Shown here piece by piece: positions 10,301 through 18,459 of a DNA stretch of 64,000 nucleotides (its first letter is position 1; every line of letters starts with the position of its first letter). The DNA is from CAYMGQ01 sp964390055 (lineage in GTDB: Bacteria > Bacillota > Clostridia > Peptostreptococcales > Natronincolaceae): assembly GCA_964390055.1 (NCBI GenBank), contig CAYMGQ010000001.1, forward strand, positions 1 through 64,000. Reading direction: 5' to 3'. The notes beneath the pieces were generated by a model. The model did not search any database and was not told the origin of the DNA. It saw only the letters and a list, made by a program, of their open reading frames with translations. A program made the position numbers and the translations under genes.

Positions 10301-10842
10301 ATCCCATGATCCTGTAACTCTAGGTAAAAATTGTCTTTACCATATATATTCTCCAATTTTAAGGCTATTTCCTTAGCCTCTTTGTAGTTACCTCTTAATA
10401 AGGATTGCTGAATATCTCCAGCCAGACATCCACTCAAGGCTATAATACCCTCATTAAATTTGGCTAATTCCTCATAATCCACCCGGGGCTTATAATAAAA
10501 TCCGTATAAATATCCATGGGAAACTAGCTTGATTAAATTTTGATAACCCCTCATATTTTTTGCTAGTAGGACTAAATGCCCCTGGCTTTTATCTTTATTG
10601 GGGTCCTTATCCCTCATAGTCCTGGTGGCTGTATAGACTTCGCAACCAATAATAGGCTTAATTCCCTTCTTTTTAGCCTCCTTGTAAAAATCTATCACAC
10701 CAAACATACTACCATGATCCGTTATGGCTACAGCCTTCATTCCCAGTTCTTTAACCCTGTCCATCATTTTGTCAATGCTTGTAAACCCATCCAGTAAACT
10801 ATATTCGGTATGCACATGTAGGTGTGCAAAATTTTTACCCAT
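7369..10842 (-). CDS. dnaE: DNA polymerase III alpha subunit (DnaE type)
   Basis: Replicative DNA polymerase of the C family, 1157 residues, the normal DnaE length. The N-terminal PHP domain starts HLHVHTEYSLLDG. The polymerase core has GPGRGSSAGS and the catalytic MPDIDIDFCYERREEV (Asp near residues 398 and 400). A third catalytic Asp lies in KMDFLGLRT, followed by helix-hairpin-helix and an OB fold near 990-1070 (ISQITTKVTKHNQLMAFILLED). It has no 3'-5' exonuclease insertion, so it is not PolC. It precedes the DUF2007-like gene, pfkA and pyk; a terminator and a candidate promoter separate it from mobA. Confidence 0.97.
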   Translation of the reverse strand: MGKNFAHLHVHTEYSLLDGFTSIDKMMDRVKELGMKAVAITDHGSMFGVIDFYKEAKKKGIKPIIGCEVYTATRTMRDKDPNKDKSQGHLVLLAKNMRGYQNLIKLVSHGYLYGFYYKPRVDYEELAKFNEGIIALSGCLAGDIQQSLLRGNYKEAKEIALKLENIYGKDNFYLELQDHGIREQKDVNHQLLKLSRETGIPLVATNDVHYIYKDDAEAHDILLCIQTGKIREEEERMKFPSSEFYLKSHKEMEELFAYIPEALENTVKIADACNLEFDFDNIYLPQYRTPEGYNVQEYLRKLCNQGLEERYGDPSKAIKERLEFELQVIEGMGYAEYFLIVWDFIKYAKDNGIPVGPGRGSSAGSIVAYSLGITDIDPIKYGLIFERFLNPQRVSMPDIDIDFCYERREEVIEYVKHKYGKDKVAQIITFGTMAARAAIRDVGRVINMPYNIVDRIAKQIPFTPGITIDKALQVNPEFGKLYKEDEEAKYLIEMAKKLEGIPRHASTHAAGVVISKKNLEDHVPLYMHDESVTTQFPMGTLEELGLLKMDFLGLRTLTVIEDTRKHILENQGKNIDFSNMDYGDKKVYELISRGETLGVFQLESAGMIQFMRELRPSNLEDVIAGISLYRPGPMDSIPRYIAYKNDPSKIEYLHDSLKPILEVTYGCLVYQEQVMEIVRELAGYSYARSDLVRRAMSKKEMDVMEEERQYFIYGKLDDKGDVEIPGCIRRGIDENIANQIYDDMIDFANYAFNKSHAAAYAVLGYETSYLKAHYPVEFMAALMTSVMSNTSKIAQYIQDCKGMGIEILPPDINKSNSSFSVEGNKIRFGLLAVKNVGLGMINSMVKAREDKGDFESFTDFCQKVDIGDLNKRAVESLIKCGAFDSLQVKRSQLMATYEGVMDSISQDRKRNIDGQIGLFDMAIGDAKSLKDTPLPDIKEFNDKLKLTMEKEVLGLYISGHPLAQHQEELEILSTISSKDLLDIEESPERAEHWDGQRCKLGGIISQITTKVTKHNQLMAFILLEDLYGTIECIIFPRTFEEYRYLIKEDELVVLSGSLNIKDDEAPKIIANKIQPLNKVELDKLYIRIKDKENMKLLKKAGPIFKKHSGNVPVYIFIQSDNKVLRADKNLWISLSSNLIEELCQIFGEESVKVQSVS

Positions 10843-10893
10843 TGGATACCCACCCTCCCTATATCAGAAAGTTCTTATCAATACATTAAATTT

Positions 10894-10922
10894 ATCATAT
10901 TATTGCCTCAAAGCAAAGTAAA
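10894..10922 (-). promoter_or_regulatory. Candidate promoter for dnaE
   Basis: On the minus strand TTTACT (10922-10917) and TATGAT (10899-10894) have a 17-bp spacer. They lie about 50 bp upstream of the dnaE start and just past the terminator of the preceding operon. Confidence 0.42.
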
Positions 10923-10949
10923 AAAAGGCCAGTACTCTTTGTACGGCCT
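10919..10949 (-). terminator. Intrinsic terminator after mobA
   Basis: Stem AGGCC-GTAC with a one-base bulge (10926-10935 with 10941-10949), 5-nt loop, followed on the minus strand by a run of seven T. It closes the HDCR-fdhD-mobA region before dnaE. Confidence 0.75.
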
Positions 10950-10967
10950 AGTTTATATAAATATATA

Positions 10968-11573
10968 TTAGCATTCCCAATTGTCTTTTATATCTAAGTA
11001 AGAATCATAGGTATTAATATTTAGAAAACATTTTAAATCACTAGAAAACATATTAATCGTTTCATCACCAATTGTCCTGGTGTTGACCCTCTTTAGAAAG
11101 GCGGTCAGCCTATAATCCTGCTCCCCTAATGCTTCTTCCATGGCTTTAATACAAGTTGTAGCATATATAGCATGCAAGGGTTGGTAATGTCCCCCTGTAT
11201 AGGGTACTAATATATCTTCATCCCCTACCTGTTTTATCATATGTCTAATTAAGCCCTGATTTAAAAAGGGCATATCGCAAGGAACGACAAAGGCGCGGCT
11301 ATTCTGTATTGATAGCAATCCTGAATACACACCCACTAGGGAGTTTTTTCGTTTGTGGTTTTTTTTATCTTTTACAAACTCCACACCCTCCATCATGGGG
11401 TAGTCTTCCGGATGGTTTGTAACTAGTATTATATCTTTAAATACTGGCCTTAAACTATCAACTACTCTCTCTATCATGGTTTTTTTTCCCAACTTTAATA
11501 GAGCTTTGTTTTGCCCCATCCTTGTGCTTCCACCGCCTGCCAGTACAATAGCGGAAATCTCCTGTCCTTCCAT
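10968..11573 (-). CDS. mobA: Molybdenum cofactor guanylyltransferase
   Basis: Transfers GMP from GTP to molybdopterin to give the bis-MGD-type cofactor used by formate dehydrogenase. It has 201 residues. The N-terminal nucleotide-binding motif is LAGGGSTRMGQNKALLKLG, and the metal-binding region is VPCDMPFLNQGLI. A YTGGHYQPLHAIY segment is typical of the family. It lies 55 bp downstream of fdhD and after the FdhF cluster, so it probably supplies cofactor to FdhF. Confidence 0.93.
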   Translation of the reverse strand: MEGQEISAIVLAGGGSTRMGQNKALLKLGKKTMIERVVDSLRPVFKDIILVTNHPEDYPMMEGVEFVKDKKNHKRKNSLVGVYSGLLSIQNSRAFVVPCDMPFLNQGLIRHMIKQVGDEDILVPYTGGHYQPLHAIYATTCIKAMEEALGEQDYRLTAFLKRVNTRTIGDETINMFSSDLKCFLNINTYDSYLDIKDNWEC

Positions 11574-11628
11574 ATATTATCAACCATCCTTATATCATAT
11601 AGGGCCTTATATACTTTATTTATATTAT

Positions 11629-12432
11629 TTATTTCATCTCTATCCTCTCCGGACTTGTATAAATATAACCTTTATTTCCCCTTACATAACCCAGCAAGCT
11701 AACATTATACTTTTGGGCTAATTCTATAGCTGTTGCCGTAGGGGTAGATCGAGAAACAAGTACAGGGACTCCTAATCTAATGACCTTTGTAATCATTTCT
11801 GATGATACCCTACCACTTAAGTATAGCACACTTTCCCTAATAATCTCCATCTTTTTCTCTTTCATAAGTATGCCTGTAATTTTGTCCAAAGCATTATGTC
11901 TTCCTATGTCCTCGGTCAAAATACTAAGATCGGGACTACTTAAGAGTACGCTATGGACACCACCTACTTTTATAAATATTTCTGATTTATCTATAAATTC
12001 CTGCATGCCCTTTATTATTGAAACCCCTGAAAATTTATTATCACTATCTAAAGCCTTGTATAGGATATGGTTTTGATCATTTATATTTGTATAGCTTTTA
12101 CCTCCCCCTGAGGTAATGCTTCTCAAATTCTCTTGCTGGTTAACCTCTATATTTTCTCTTAAATCCACCAAGACAGTAGATGAGTCCTCATCATAGGTGA
12201 TTTTTTCTACATCTTCATATGACTCAATTACTCCTTCACTATAGAGGAAACCAACAGCTAATTCCTTTTGGTATTGATTTAAACACAAAAGATTAACAAA
12301 TCTTTCCCCATTCACAACAACTTCTAGGGGTATTTCTGTAATTACTTTTTTACTACTATCTTGCAGACTACAATAATCACCATGTAGGTTTATTTCAGTA
12401 ACATTGTAGACATCATAAATTCTGCCCTTCAT
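11629..12432 (-). CDS. fdhD: FdhD-type sulfurtransferase lacking the usual cysteine pair
   Basis: FdhD moves sulfur from a cysteine desulfurase to the Mo/W-bisPGD cofactor of formate dehydrogenase. The family regions are clear: ELAVGFLYSEGVIES, EDIGRHNALDKITG, SGRVSSEMITKV, SRSTPTATAIELA and a C-terminal GYVRGNKGYIYT. E. coli FdhD has GCGVCG at the cysteine loop, but this protein has TSGGGKS. Its only cysteines are early (DYC and LLC). A second motif, TGCTH in E. coli, is VGGVH here. I chose the ATG at 12432: GGAAGGA lies about 12 nt upstream, whereas the ATG at 12444 abuts it. It is separated from fdhF by a terminator. Confidence 0.9.
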   Translation of the reverse strand: MKGRIYDVYNVTEINLHGDYCSLQDSSKKVITEIPLEVVVNGERFVNLLCLNQYQKELAVGFLYSEGVIESYEDVEKITYDEDSSTVLVDLRENIEVNQQENLRSITSGGGKSYTNINDQNHILYKALDSDNKFSGVSIIKGMQEFIDKSEIFIKVGGVHSVLLSSPDLSILTEDIGRHNALDKITGILMKEKKMEIIRESVLYLSGRVSSEMITKVIRLGVPVLVSRSTPTATAIELAQKYNVSLLGYVRGNKGYIYTSPERIEMK

Positions 12433-12547
12433 AGTCCAAATCATTCCTTCCAGATATTTTACTTTAATATCTCATCCCCAGAAATTGCTCCCTATTCTCA
12501 TTTCAAAACATATTTACTATATTTATTTCCTAGGAAAATTAATTCTT

Positions 12548-12595
12548 ATTTAAAACGCAGGTAAAATATTATTATCCTACATATTTTACCTGCGT
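12548..12595 (-). terminator. Intrinsic terminator after fdhF
   Basis: Perfect 15-bp stem (12555-12569 with 12581-12595), 11-nt loop, then TTTTAAAT on the minus strand. It lies just beyond the fdhF stop and before fdhD, so fdhD-mobA are probably expressed at a lower level or from their own promoter. Confidence 0.8.
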
Positions 12596-12608
12596 CTATA
12601 GTTATTAC

Positions 12609-14753
12609 TTATGCTTTTGGAGTAACATTCATTTGTTCTTTAAGTTCATTATATTCATCTATTACTTGTTGTTCTGCTGCTTCTTGGTCTTCAATTTTTT
12701 CTACGTTAGCTGCACAGTATTTGTACTCTGGGGTCTTTGTGACTGGGTCAAGATTAGTGCCTAGAGTTAGCTCATTACATGCACCAACCCACCATTGGTA
12801 AGTCATAAAGATATTACCTTCTTTAACTCTTTCAGTAACGTCTGCCCTACTTAGTACACTACCTCTCCTTGAGCTGATCCTAATAATTTCTTGATCCTTG
12901 ATTCCTAATCTTTCAGCATCTTTAACATTTAATTGTGTTCGTCCTGGTTCATCTGCTAATTCTCTTAATCCTCTACAGTTACCAGACATTGTTCTAGCTG
13001 AATAATGTCCAACTTCCCTAACTGTACATAATACCATTGGATATTCTTCATTAGGTTGCTCAATTGGGGCTCTCCATTCAGATGCAAAGAGATTACCTTT
13101 TCCATCTGGATTACTGAATTTTTCGCCCTCATATAGGTATTTTGTTCCTGGATGGTCTTCAGTTGGACATGGCCACTGAACTCCACCTTGCTCTTCCATC
13201 TTCTTATAGCTTGCACCGGCGAAGTTTGGACATAAGCTTCTCATTTCGTCCCAAATTTCTTCCGTATTCTTATACTTCATTGGATAGCCCATTGCAGTTG
13301 ATATTTCACTGATAATCTCCCAGTCTACCTTAACATCGCCTTGTGGTTCTACAGCTTTCCTCATTCTTTGGAAGCCTCTGTCAGCACAAGTAAATACTCC
13401 CTCATGCTCACCCCAAGCAGTAGCTGGTAAAATAACATCTGCATGTAAAGCTGTTCTATTCATAAAGATATCTTGTACTATTACTAATTCTAATTCATCT
13501 AATGCTTCTCTAACTTCAGCTGAATCCGGTTCACTTTGAACTGGGTCTTCACCAAAGATATAGTATGCTTTAACTTTTTTATCTTCCAGAACTAATTTTG
13601 GTATTTCTGATAAAACAAATCCTGGTTTATTAGAAAGTTTAGCACCCCATGCTTTTTCAAACTTTTTCCTTACATCTTCATTGGCAACACTTTGGTATCC
13701 TGGGTAAACATTTGGAAGAACTCCCATGTCACAAGCACCCTGAACGTTGTTTTGTCCTCTTACTGGGCCAATTCCAACACTTTCTCTACCAAAGTTACCT
13801 GTTAATAGTGCAAGAGAAGCTAATCCCTTAACAACATCAACAGCTTGACCAAACTGACAAACTCCCATACCGTAAAGAATCATAGCATCTTTAGCTTTAG
13901 CATATTCTCTCATTGTTCTTCTTATATGGTTTGCTGAAATTCCTGTAATTTTTTCTGCGTATTCTGGTGTGTATTTTTCAACAATGGCCTTGTACTCTTC
14001 AAAACCATTTACATTCTTTTTAACAAATTCTTTGTCATATAATTCTTCATTAATTAGTACATTACCGAAAGCATTAACTAGTGCCATATTGGATCCGCCT
14101 TTTAGGTCAACCCAATTATCAGCAATTCTTGCGGATTCTGTCATTCGTGGATCAACTACGATTAAATGACATCCCTTTTCTTTTGCTCTTACTATTCTTC
14201 TTGCAACTATTGGATGTGAATCTGCTCCATTGTATCCAAATATCAGCAAGCAATCTGAATCTTCTATCTCTGGGATAGAGTTTGACATTGCACCATTACC
14301 TAATGAGTAGCCAAGACCGGCCACAGATGGGGCATGTCAGATACGGGCACAGTGATCTATGTTGTTAGTACCGATCGCTGCCCTCATGAATTTTTGCATT
14401 ACATAGTTTGCTTCATTTCCTGGTCCTCTAGCTGAACCTGTACCCATTATAGCATCAGGTCCATACTTTTTCTTAATTTCCTTCAATTTACTTGCTACAA
14501 AATCTATTGCTTCTTTCCAAGAAACCTCAGTTAACTCACCATTTTTCCTAATCATAGGTTTTCTTAGTCTAGCTGTTAAAAGTTGAGGGTCATTTAAATA
14601 ATCCCACCCGTAACGTCCCTTTAAACATAGGTTACCTTCGTTAGTTCTGCCATCTGCACCTTCTGCTCTTACTACTTTGCCATCCTTTACCACTAAATAT
14701 AAGTGACATCCAGCTCCACAATAAGGGCATACGGTTAAGACTTTCTTTTCCAT
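12609..14753 (-). CDS. fdhF: Selenocysteine-containing formate dehydrogenase H-type catalytic subunit
   Basis: Molybdo/tungsto-bisPGD enzyme interconverting formate and CO2. It is read as one gene through an in-frame TGA (14337-14339) that encodes selenocysteine 139, giving 714 residues, close to E. coli FdhF. Context of the TGA is HCARI-U-HAPSVAG, the family active site. An N-terminal 4Fe-4S cluster is bound by C9, C12, C16 and C43. It lacks the long NuoG-like N-terminal extension of NAD-linked enzymes, so electrons must leave through the separate HycB-like ferredoxins. A hairpin matching the fdhF SECIS follows the TGA. The genes for Sec synthesis (selA, selB, selC, selD) are not in this window. 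Downstream of a HycB gene and [FeFe] hydrogenase, it fits an HDCR complex. Confidence 0.95.
14307..14339 (-). promoter_or_regulatory. SECIS element directing Sec insertion in fdhF
   Basis: Immediately 3' of the UGA (14337-14339) a 6-bp stem with one G-U pair (14319-14324 with 14307-14312) closes a loop GGUCUU. The GGUC of the loop begins 18 nt after the UGA, which is the same offset and loop motif as I recall for E. coli fdhF. This fits SelB recognition. Confidence 0.82.
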
Positions 14754-14833
14754 ATCAATTAGTTCCCCCTTTGCAATTTTTTAGAAATACAATCTCCGCC
14801 TACTGTCAAGAAATACATATGGTTTTTTAAATC

Positions 14834-15409
14834 CTATTCATATGATTTGGCATATAAGATTCCTTGAGCACTCTCAAGTCTTTTTTCCTTTATGGAAGTG
14901 TTTATATCCACATCCTTGACAATTCTAATTGCCTGTGTAGGACAAACTCTTTCACAAGCTGGACCTTCTTCGGAATTAATGCAAGTATCGCATTTGTTTA
15001 CAGTCATTCTTTCTTTTAAAACTACGTCTTTTCCTACAACCTTTTTAAGGTTTTGATATACTGTTTTACCATCTTTTTGTTCCTCTACTACCTGTATAGC
15101 ACCGAATGGACAAGCTAGAACACAGGTTTTACATCCTATGCAAAGCACTTCCTTATACTGTACTACCCCATTTTCGTTAAATAGAGCGCCAGTAGGACAT
15201 GAGTTTGCACAAGGGGCATCTTCACATTGTCTGCATTGGATAGGAGCACTAACTTCCTTGGTTTTAATAACATTTAAACGAGGATTAAATGCTATGTCAG
15301 CATTTCCCGCGGTAAATATATCTACATCAGAATGCTCAACTACACAAGCAATCTCACAAGTTCTACATCCAATACACTTATTGGGATCAGCTACAAGAAA
15401 ACTGTTCAT
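14834..15409 (-). CDS. hycB: HycB-like polyferredoxin, electron-transfer subunit next to FdhF
   Basis: A 191-residue soluble protein with four 4Fe-4S binding motifs: CIGCRTCEIAC, CRQCEDAPCANSC, CIGCKTCVLAC and CDTCINSEEGPACERVC. The HycB/HydN family wires formate dehydrogenase to hydrogenase. The start ATG overlaps the hydrogenase stop by one base (TAATG), so translation is coupled. The C-terminal stretch after the last cluster is helical-looking (KEKRLESAQGILYAKSYE). In Thermoanaerobacter kivui HDCR a C-terminal helix of one such subunit drives filament formation; whether this one does is open. Confidence 0.9.
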   Translation of the reverse strand: MNSFLVADPNKCIGCRTCEIACVVEHSDVDIFTAGNADIAFNPRLNVIKTKEVSAPIQCRQCEDAPCANSCPTGALFNENGVVQYKEVLCIGCKTCVLACPFGAIQVVEEQKDGKTVYQNLKKVVGKDVVLKERMTVNKCDTCINSEEGPACERVCPTQAIRIVKDVDINTSIKEKRLESAQGILYAKSYE

Positions 15410-16782
15410 TATTTAGTCTCCTTTCTTGAAATATATTCTGTATGAAGAAGACGATGGGATTCCTTGCCCAGTGGTTCTCCTAAGAATTCTTTATATATCC
15501 TAGTAATACTTGGATTTTCATGGGACTTCCTTACAGGTAATTCCTCATCATGTTGGTAAATAGAAGCAGTTCTGTTCTCATAAGCTAATTGCTTATGCTC
15601 TTCTAATAATACCTTAGGCTGGCCTCCACCACTAATACAGCCTTCTGGACATGTCATTACTTCAATGAAATGATAGTCTGATTTTCCAGCTTTTAAATCT
15701 TCTAATAGTGGAACTACATTCTTAAGACCTGCAACTATACCAACCTTCAAGTCTAAATCGCCTACTTTTACTATTGCAGTTCTAACACCTTCGCCACCCC
15801 TTACTGCATTAATCTCTACGTTCGGGATAGGCTTCTTAGTAATTAATTCATAACCAGTCCTTAGTGCAGCTTCCATAACTCCACCAGTTGCACCAAATAT
15901 AACTCCCGCACCTGAGTATTCTCCTAATGGGGAATCGAATTCCTCATCAGCTAGATTCGCAAAATCTATACCTGCTTCTTTGATTAAGTATGCAAGCTCT
16001 CTAGTTGTTAAAACTACGTCCACATCTTGATGGCCACTATCATTCATCTCTGGCCTATCACATTCGAATTTCTTAGCTGTACAAGGCATAATTGAAACAC
16101 TGTAGATTTTTGCAGGATCTAACTTGTCTATCTTAGCAGCGTATGTTTTAAATATTGTTCCTGCCATTTGTTGCGGTGATTTACAGGTAGACAAATGATC
16201 GTTTAACTCAGGATAAGTTTGCTCCATATATTTAACCCATGCTGGACAGCAGGATGTAAACATTGGTAGAGCTCCACCCTCCGTTACCCTCTCTATAAGC
16301 TCGCTACCTTCTTCCATAATTGTTAGGTCAGCGGTAAAATCTGTGTCATATACTTTTGTGAAATTCAAGGCTCTTAAAGCTGCTGCCAATTTACCTGGAG
16401 TTAGACTACCAAGTTCCATTCCGAATTCCTCGGCTAGGGCTACTCTAACAGCCGGTGCACACTGCACTACCGTTTGTAAGTCGTTATTTTCTAGAGCTTC
16501 TTTCACTCTTATTACATCACCTTTTGCGTATGCAGCGAAAATAGGCTCTTTTGTACTTTGGAACATTCCTCTTTCCTCTAGCTTTTCTGCTATTGGAGTT
16601 ATTTCATCATCAAAGGCTAAAGCAAAAGAACTACACATCTGTACACATTGTCCACAATTCACACACAAATCTTCATTTAATTCTTGCGGTTCACCATCTA
16701 TACCCTCTATAGCGTCTACTGGGCAAACAGTTGCACATTGTCTACAACCTGTACAAAGTTCTTGATCAATCTTAATAATCAT
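15409..16782 (-). CDS. hydA: [FeFe] hydrogenase catalytic subunit (HydA2-like)
   Basis: Reversible H2 oxidation and proton reduction. It has 457 residues. Two N-terminal 4Fe-4S clusters are bound by C10/C13/C16/C20 and C40/C43/C46/C50. The H-cluster motifs are MFTSCCPAWVK near 177, MPCTAKKFE near 230 and EVMTCPEGCISGGGQP near 377. The C-terminus has SHRLLHTEY. There is no N-terminal 2Fe-2S domain, unlike monomeric CpI-type or HydA of the trimeric enzyme, which matches the HDCR hydrogenase. It is flanked on both sides by HycB-like genes and followed by fdhF. Maturases HydEFG are not in this window. Confidence 0.95.
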   Translation of the reverse strand: MIIKIDQELCTGCRQCATVCPVDAIEGIDGEPQELNEDLCVNCGQCVQMCSSFALAFDDEITPIAEKLEERGMFQSTKEPIFAAYAKGDVIRVKEALENNDLQTVVQCAPAVRVALAEEFGMELGSLTPGKLAAALRALNFTKVYDTDFTADLTIMEEGSELIERVTEGGALPMFTSCCPAWVKYMEQTYPELNDHLSTCKSPQQMAGTIFKTYAAKIDKLDPAKIYSVSIMPCTAKKFECDRPEMNDSGHQDVDVVLTTRELAYLIKEAGIDFANLADEEFDSPLGEYSGAGVIFGATGGVMEAALRTGYELITKKPIPNVEINAVRGGEGVRTAIVKVGDLDLKVGIVAGLKNVVPLLEDLKAGKSDYHFIEVMTCPEGCISGGGQPKVLLEEHKQLAYENRTASIYQHDEELPVRKSHENPSITRIYKEFLGEPLGKESHRLLHTEYISRKETK

Positions 16783-16805
16783 CCTTTTTCCCCCTTTCTG
16801 AATTT

Positions 16806-17363
16806 TTAAGCATTCTTAACTATTTCTAATAAACCAAGAGCCGCTTTGGCTTGTTTGGATTTCTGGTCTTCTACTGGAATAATCAAGCTTAGTGCATCTT
16901 CAGGGCATGCCTTGACGCAGGCTTGCTCGTCTAAGTCTTTACATAAGTCACATTTGTAAGCAACTTTTTTATCTAGTTCCAGTACTAATTGGGCAACAGG
17001 TTCTCCACAGCAATACTGAGGTAGTAGGTCTATTGCTCCAAATGGGCAAGCTAACAGACAAGTTTTACATCCAATACATAAGTCTTCATCAATATAAATT
17101 ACATCGTCCACTTGCTTAATAGCCCCTGCAGTACAACTGTTGGCACATGGAGCATCCTCACAATGTCTGCACTGAATAGGCATTTTGAAATCCTCACCAC
17201 TAACTAGGTTAAGCCTTGGGATAACCGGCGTTGTAACAGTTCCCACTGTGTATCCTACATTGTTCTTTTCATTATGTACCACAAAACAAGCTACTTCACA
17301 GGATCTGCAACCAATACACTTTGAAGGATCAGCTACAACAAAAGAATTAAGATTTTTATTCAT
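16806..17363 (-). CDS. hycB: HycB-like polyferredoxin, electron-transfer subunit upstream of the hydrogenase
   Basis: A 185-residue protein with four 4Fe-4S motifs (CIGCRSCEVAC, CRHCEDAPCANSC, CIGCKTCLLAC, CDLCKDLDEQACVKAC). It is a paralogue of the HycB-like protein at 14834-15409, sharing the FVVADPSKCIGCRSCE-type opening. Its C-terminus is a short Lys/Ala/Leu-rich helix (SKQAKAALGLLEIVKNA). It is 23 bp upstream of the hydrogenase gene and 30 bp after a smaller ferredoxin. Two HycB-type subunits plus HydA and FdhF is the subunit set of HDCR. Confidence 0.9.
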   Translation of the reverse strand: MNKNLNSFVVADPSKCIGCRSCEVACFVVHNEKNNVGYTVGTVTTPVIPRLNLVSGEDFKMPIQCRHCEDAPCANSCTAGAIKQVDDVIYIDEDLCIGCKTCLLACPFGAIDLLPQYCCGEPVAQLVLELDKKVAYKCDLCKDLDEQACVKACPEDALSLIIPVEDQKSKQAKAALGLLEIVKNA

Positions 17364-17393
17364 ATTTTCCCGCCTTTCTTTTTATTTTTTTAT

Positions 17394-17744
17394 TTAAGAT
17401 CTATTGCATAGCAATAGCCCTTTGGCTGAAATAACTCTCCTGCAATCTTTGCATAAAGATTTATGATTAATGTTATATTTTATTGTAGGTTTGCCGCAGG
17501 AATCACAAGGATGATATTTTATAAAATATTCTGCCTTTGCATCTTTGTCATCATCCTTTTTACTTATAGCGTCTTCTGGACATATATCAATACATTTACT
17601 GCATTCTTCGGGGCATAAACTTCTATTGATAATAATTTTTACTCCCTCAGCTTGCTTCTCAAATATGATGGCATTATCTTCACATACTAATAAACATGCT
17701 TCACATAAAATACATTTTTCAGTATCTATTACCATTTTTTTCAC
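17394..17744 (-). CDS. Small two-cluster ferredoxin with a C-terminal zinc-ribbon-like segment
   Basis: A 116-residue protein and the first gene of the HDCR-like operon. Two 4Fe-4S motifs are formed by C11/C14/C17/C21 and C44/C48/C51/C55, the second with CPEECSKC spacing. A Lys/Asp-rich linker (62-70) follows. Then two further CxxC pairs, C80/C83 (HPCDSCGKP) and C98/C101 (LCKDC), resemble a zinc ribbon or an extra cluster site. RBS GTAGGTG precedes the ATG. I do not know an HDCR subunit of this build. It may be an electron carrier or an assembly factor. Confidence 0.78.
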   Translation of the reverse strand: MKKMVIDTEKCILCEACLLVCEDNAIIFEKQAEGVKIIINRSLCPEECSKCIDICPEDAISKKDDDKDAKAEYFIKYHPCDSCGKPTIKYNINHKSLCKDCRRVISAKGLLLCNRS

Positions 17745-17954
17745 CTACTAAGTTCATTTTTGGCGTATAAATAATCAAAAACACTTTCAATTAAGATTAT
17801 TTTACTTTTTGTATTTTAAAAACTATATAATAAGAAATTATATTTTAATTATCTGGGAATATAAAAGAATTTGTCTATTACCTAAGGAGTCAGGTTTACT
17901 TTGATATGTTTGTGTCGTAGCCTTATTAACATTATTTTTCCTAATATTAATACT

Positions 17955-17987
17955 AAAGTCTATTCTCCCGAGGAAAGAATAGACTTT
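17955..17987. repeat. 12-bp inverted repeat in the HDCR leader
   Basis: Perfect stem 17955-17966 with 17976-17987 and 9-nt loop. On the minus strand it is not followed by a T-run, so it is not a normal terminator for that direction. It may be part of a leader RNA. Confidence 0.6.
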
Positions 17988-18242
17988 TATGGTGTAAGAA
18001 AAATATAGGCTAGAATCTTTAGTCTCTCCTTCCAAGAACAGGAGATTTATCCAGTTTTGAATAAACCTAGGTATTTGTGATTTTGATAAGTTTGATTATT
18101 AATCTTGTTACTAATATCCTAGTGCACATATAGAATTACCTAATATAATCCATTAAGCTATACATATGTATATTTTTAAAACTTTATGATTTAACTAAAA
18201 AAATTTGAGCACAATATTCATCTGCTTAATTTGACAAGAATA

Positions 18243-18260
18243 TGGTTAACATATTATCAA
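18243..18260. promoter_or_regulatory. Rex-like dyad within the HDCR leader
   Basis: TGGTTAA-CATA-TTATCAA matches 12 of the 14 defined positions of the Rex consensus TTGTTAA-N4-TTAACAA. The surrounding DNA is very AT-rich, so a chance match is possible. Confidence 0.28.
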
Positions 18261-18459
18261 TTTGAATTTCATATAAAATATATGGAAGTATTATGTAAAT
18301 TAAGGCCAAGGCCTTATAATTACTTATGTTTACCTAGACATCACCCATCCTTATATTATGGTATTAATTTCATGTTTTTTCTAAGGACCAGCTATAATAT
18401 CCACATCTTTCTATTTATGTTTTATTATAGAAGCCCTTAGGAGAAATCTCTTTTTGTTT

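Noticed and set aside
12609..14753. fdhF as a pseudogene or two genes split by a stop codon
   Set aside because: The TGA falls exactly at the catalytic selenocysteine position and is followed by a SECIS-type hairpin, and both flanking parts keep the family sequence.
17955..17987. Terminator of the upstream flavoprotein gene
   Set aside because: On the minus strand no T-run follows the stem, and it lies over 600 bp from that gene's stop.
17838..18035. Minus-strand TTG frame of 65 codons in the leader, with GGAAGGAGAG nearby
   Set aside because: The SD-like sequence lies inside the frame rather than before its start, and the peptide resembles no protein I know. It is kept only as part of the leader RNA question.
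18231..18440. Plus-strand open frame of 69 codons in the HDCR leader region
   Set aside because: AT-rich codon content rich in Tyr, Phe and Ile, no RBS, no domain; most likely chance.
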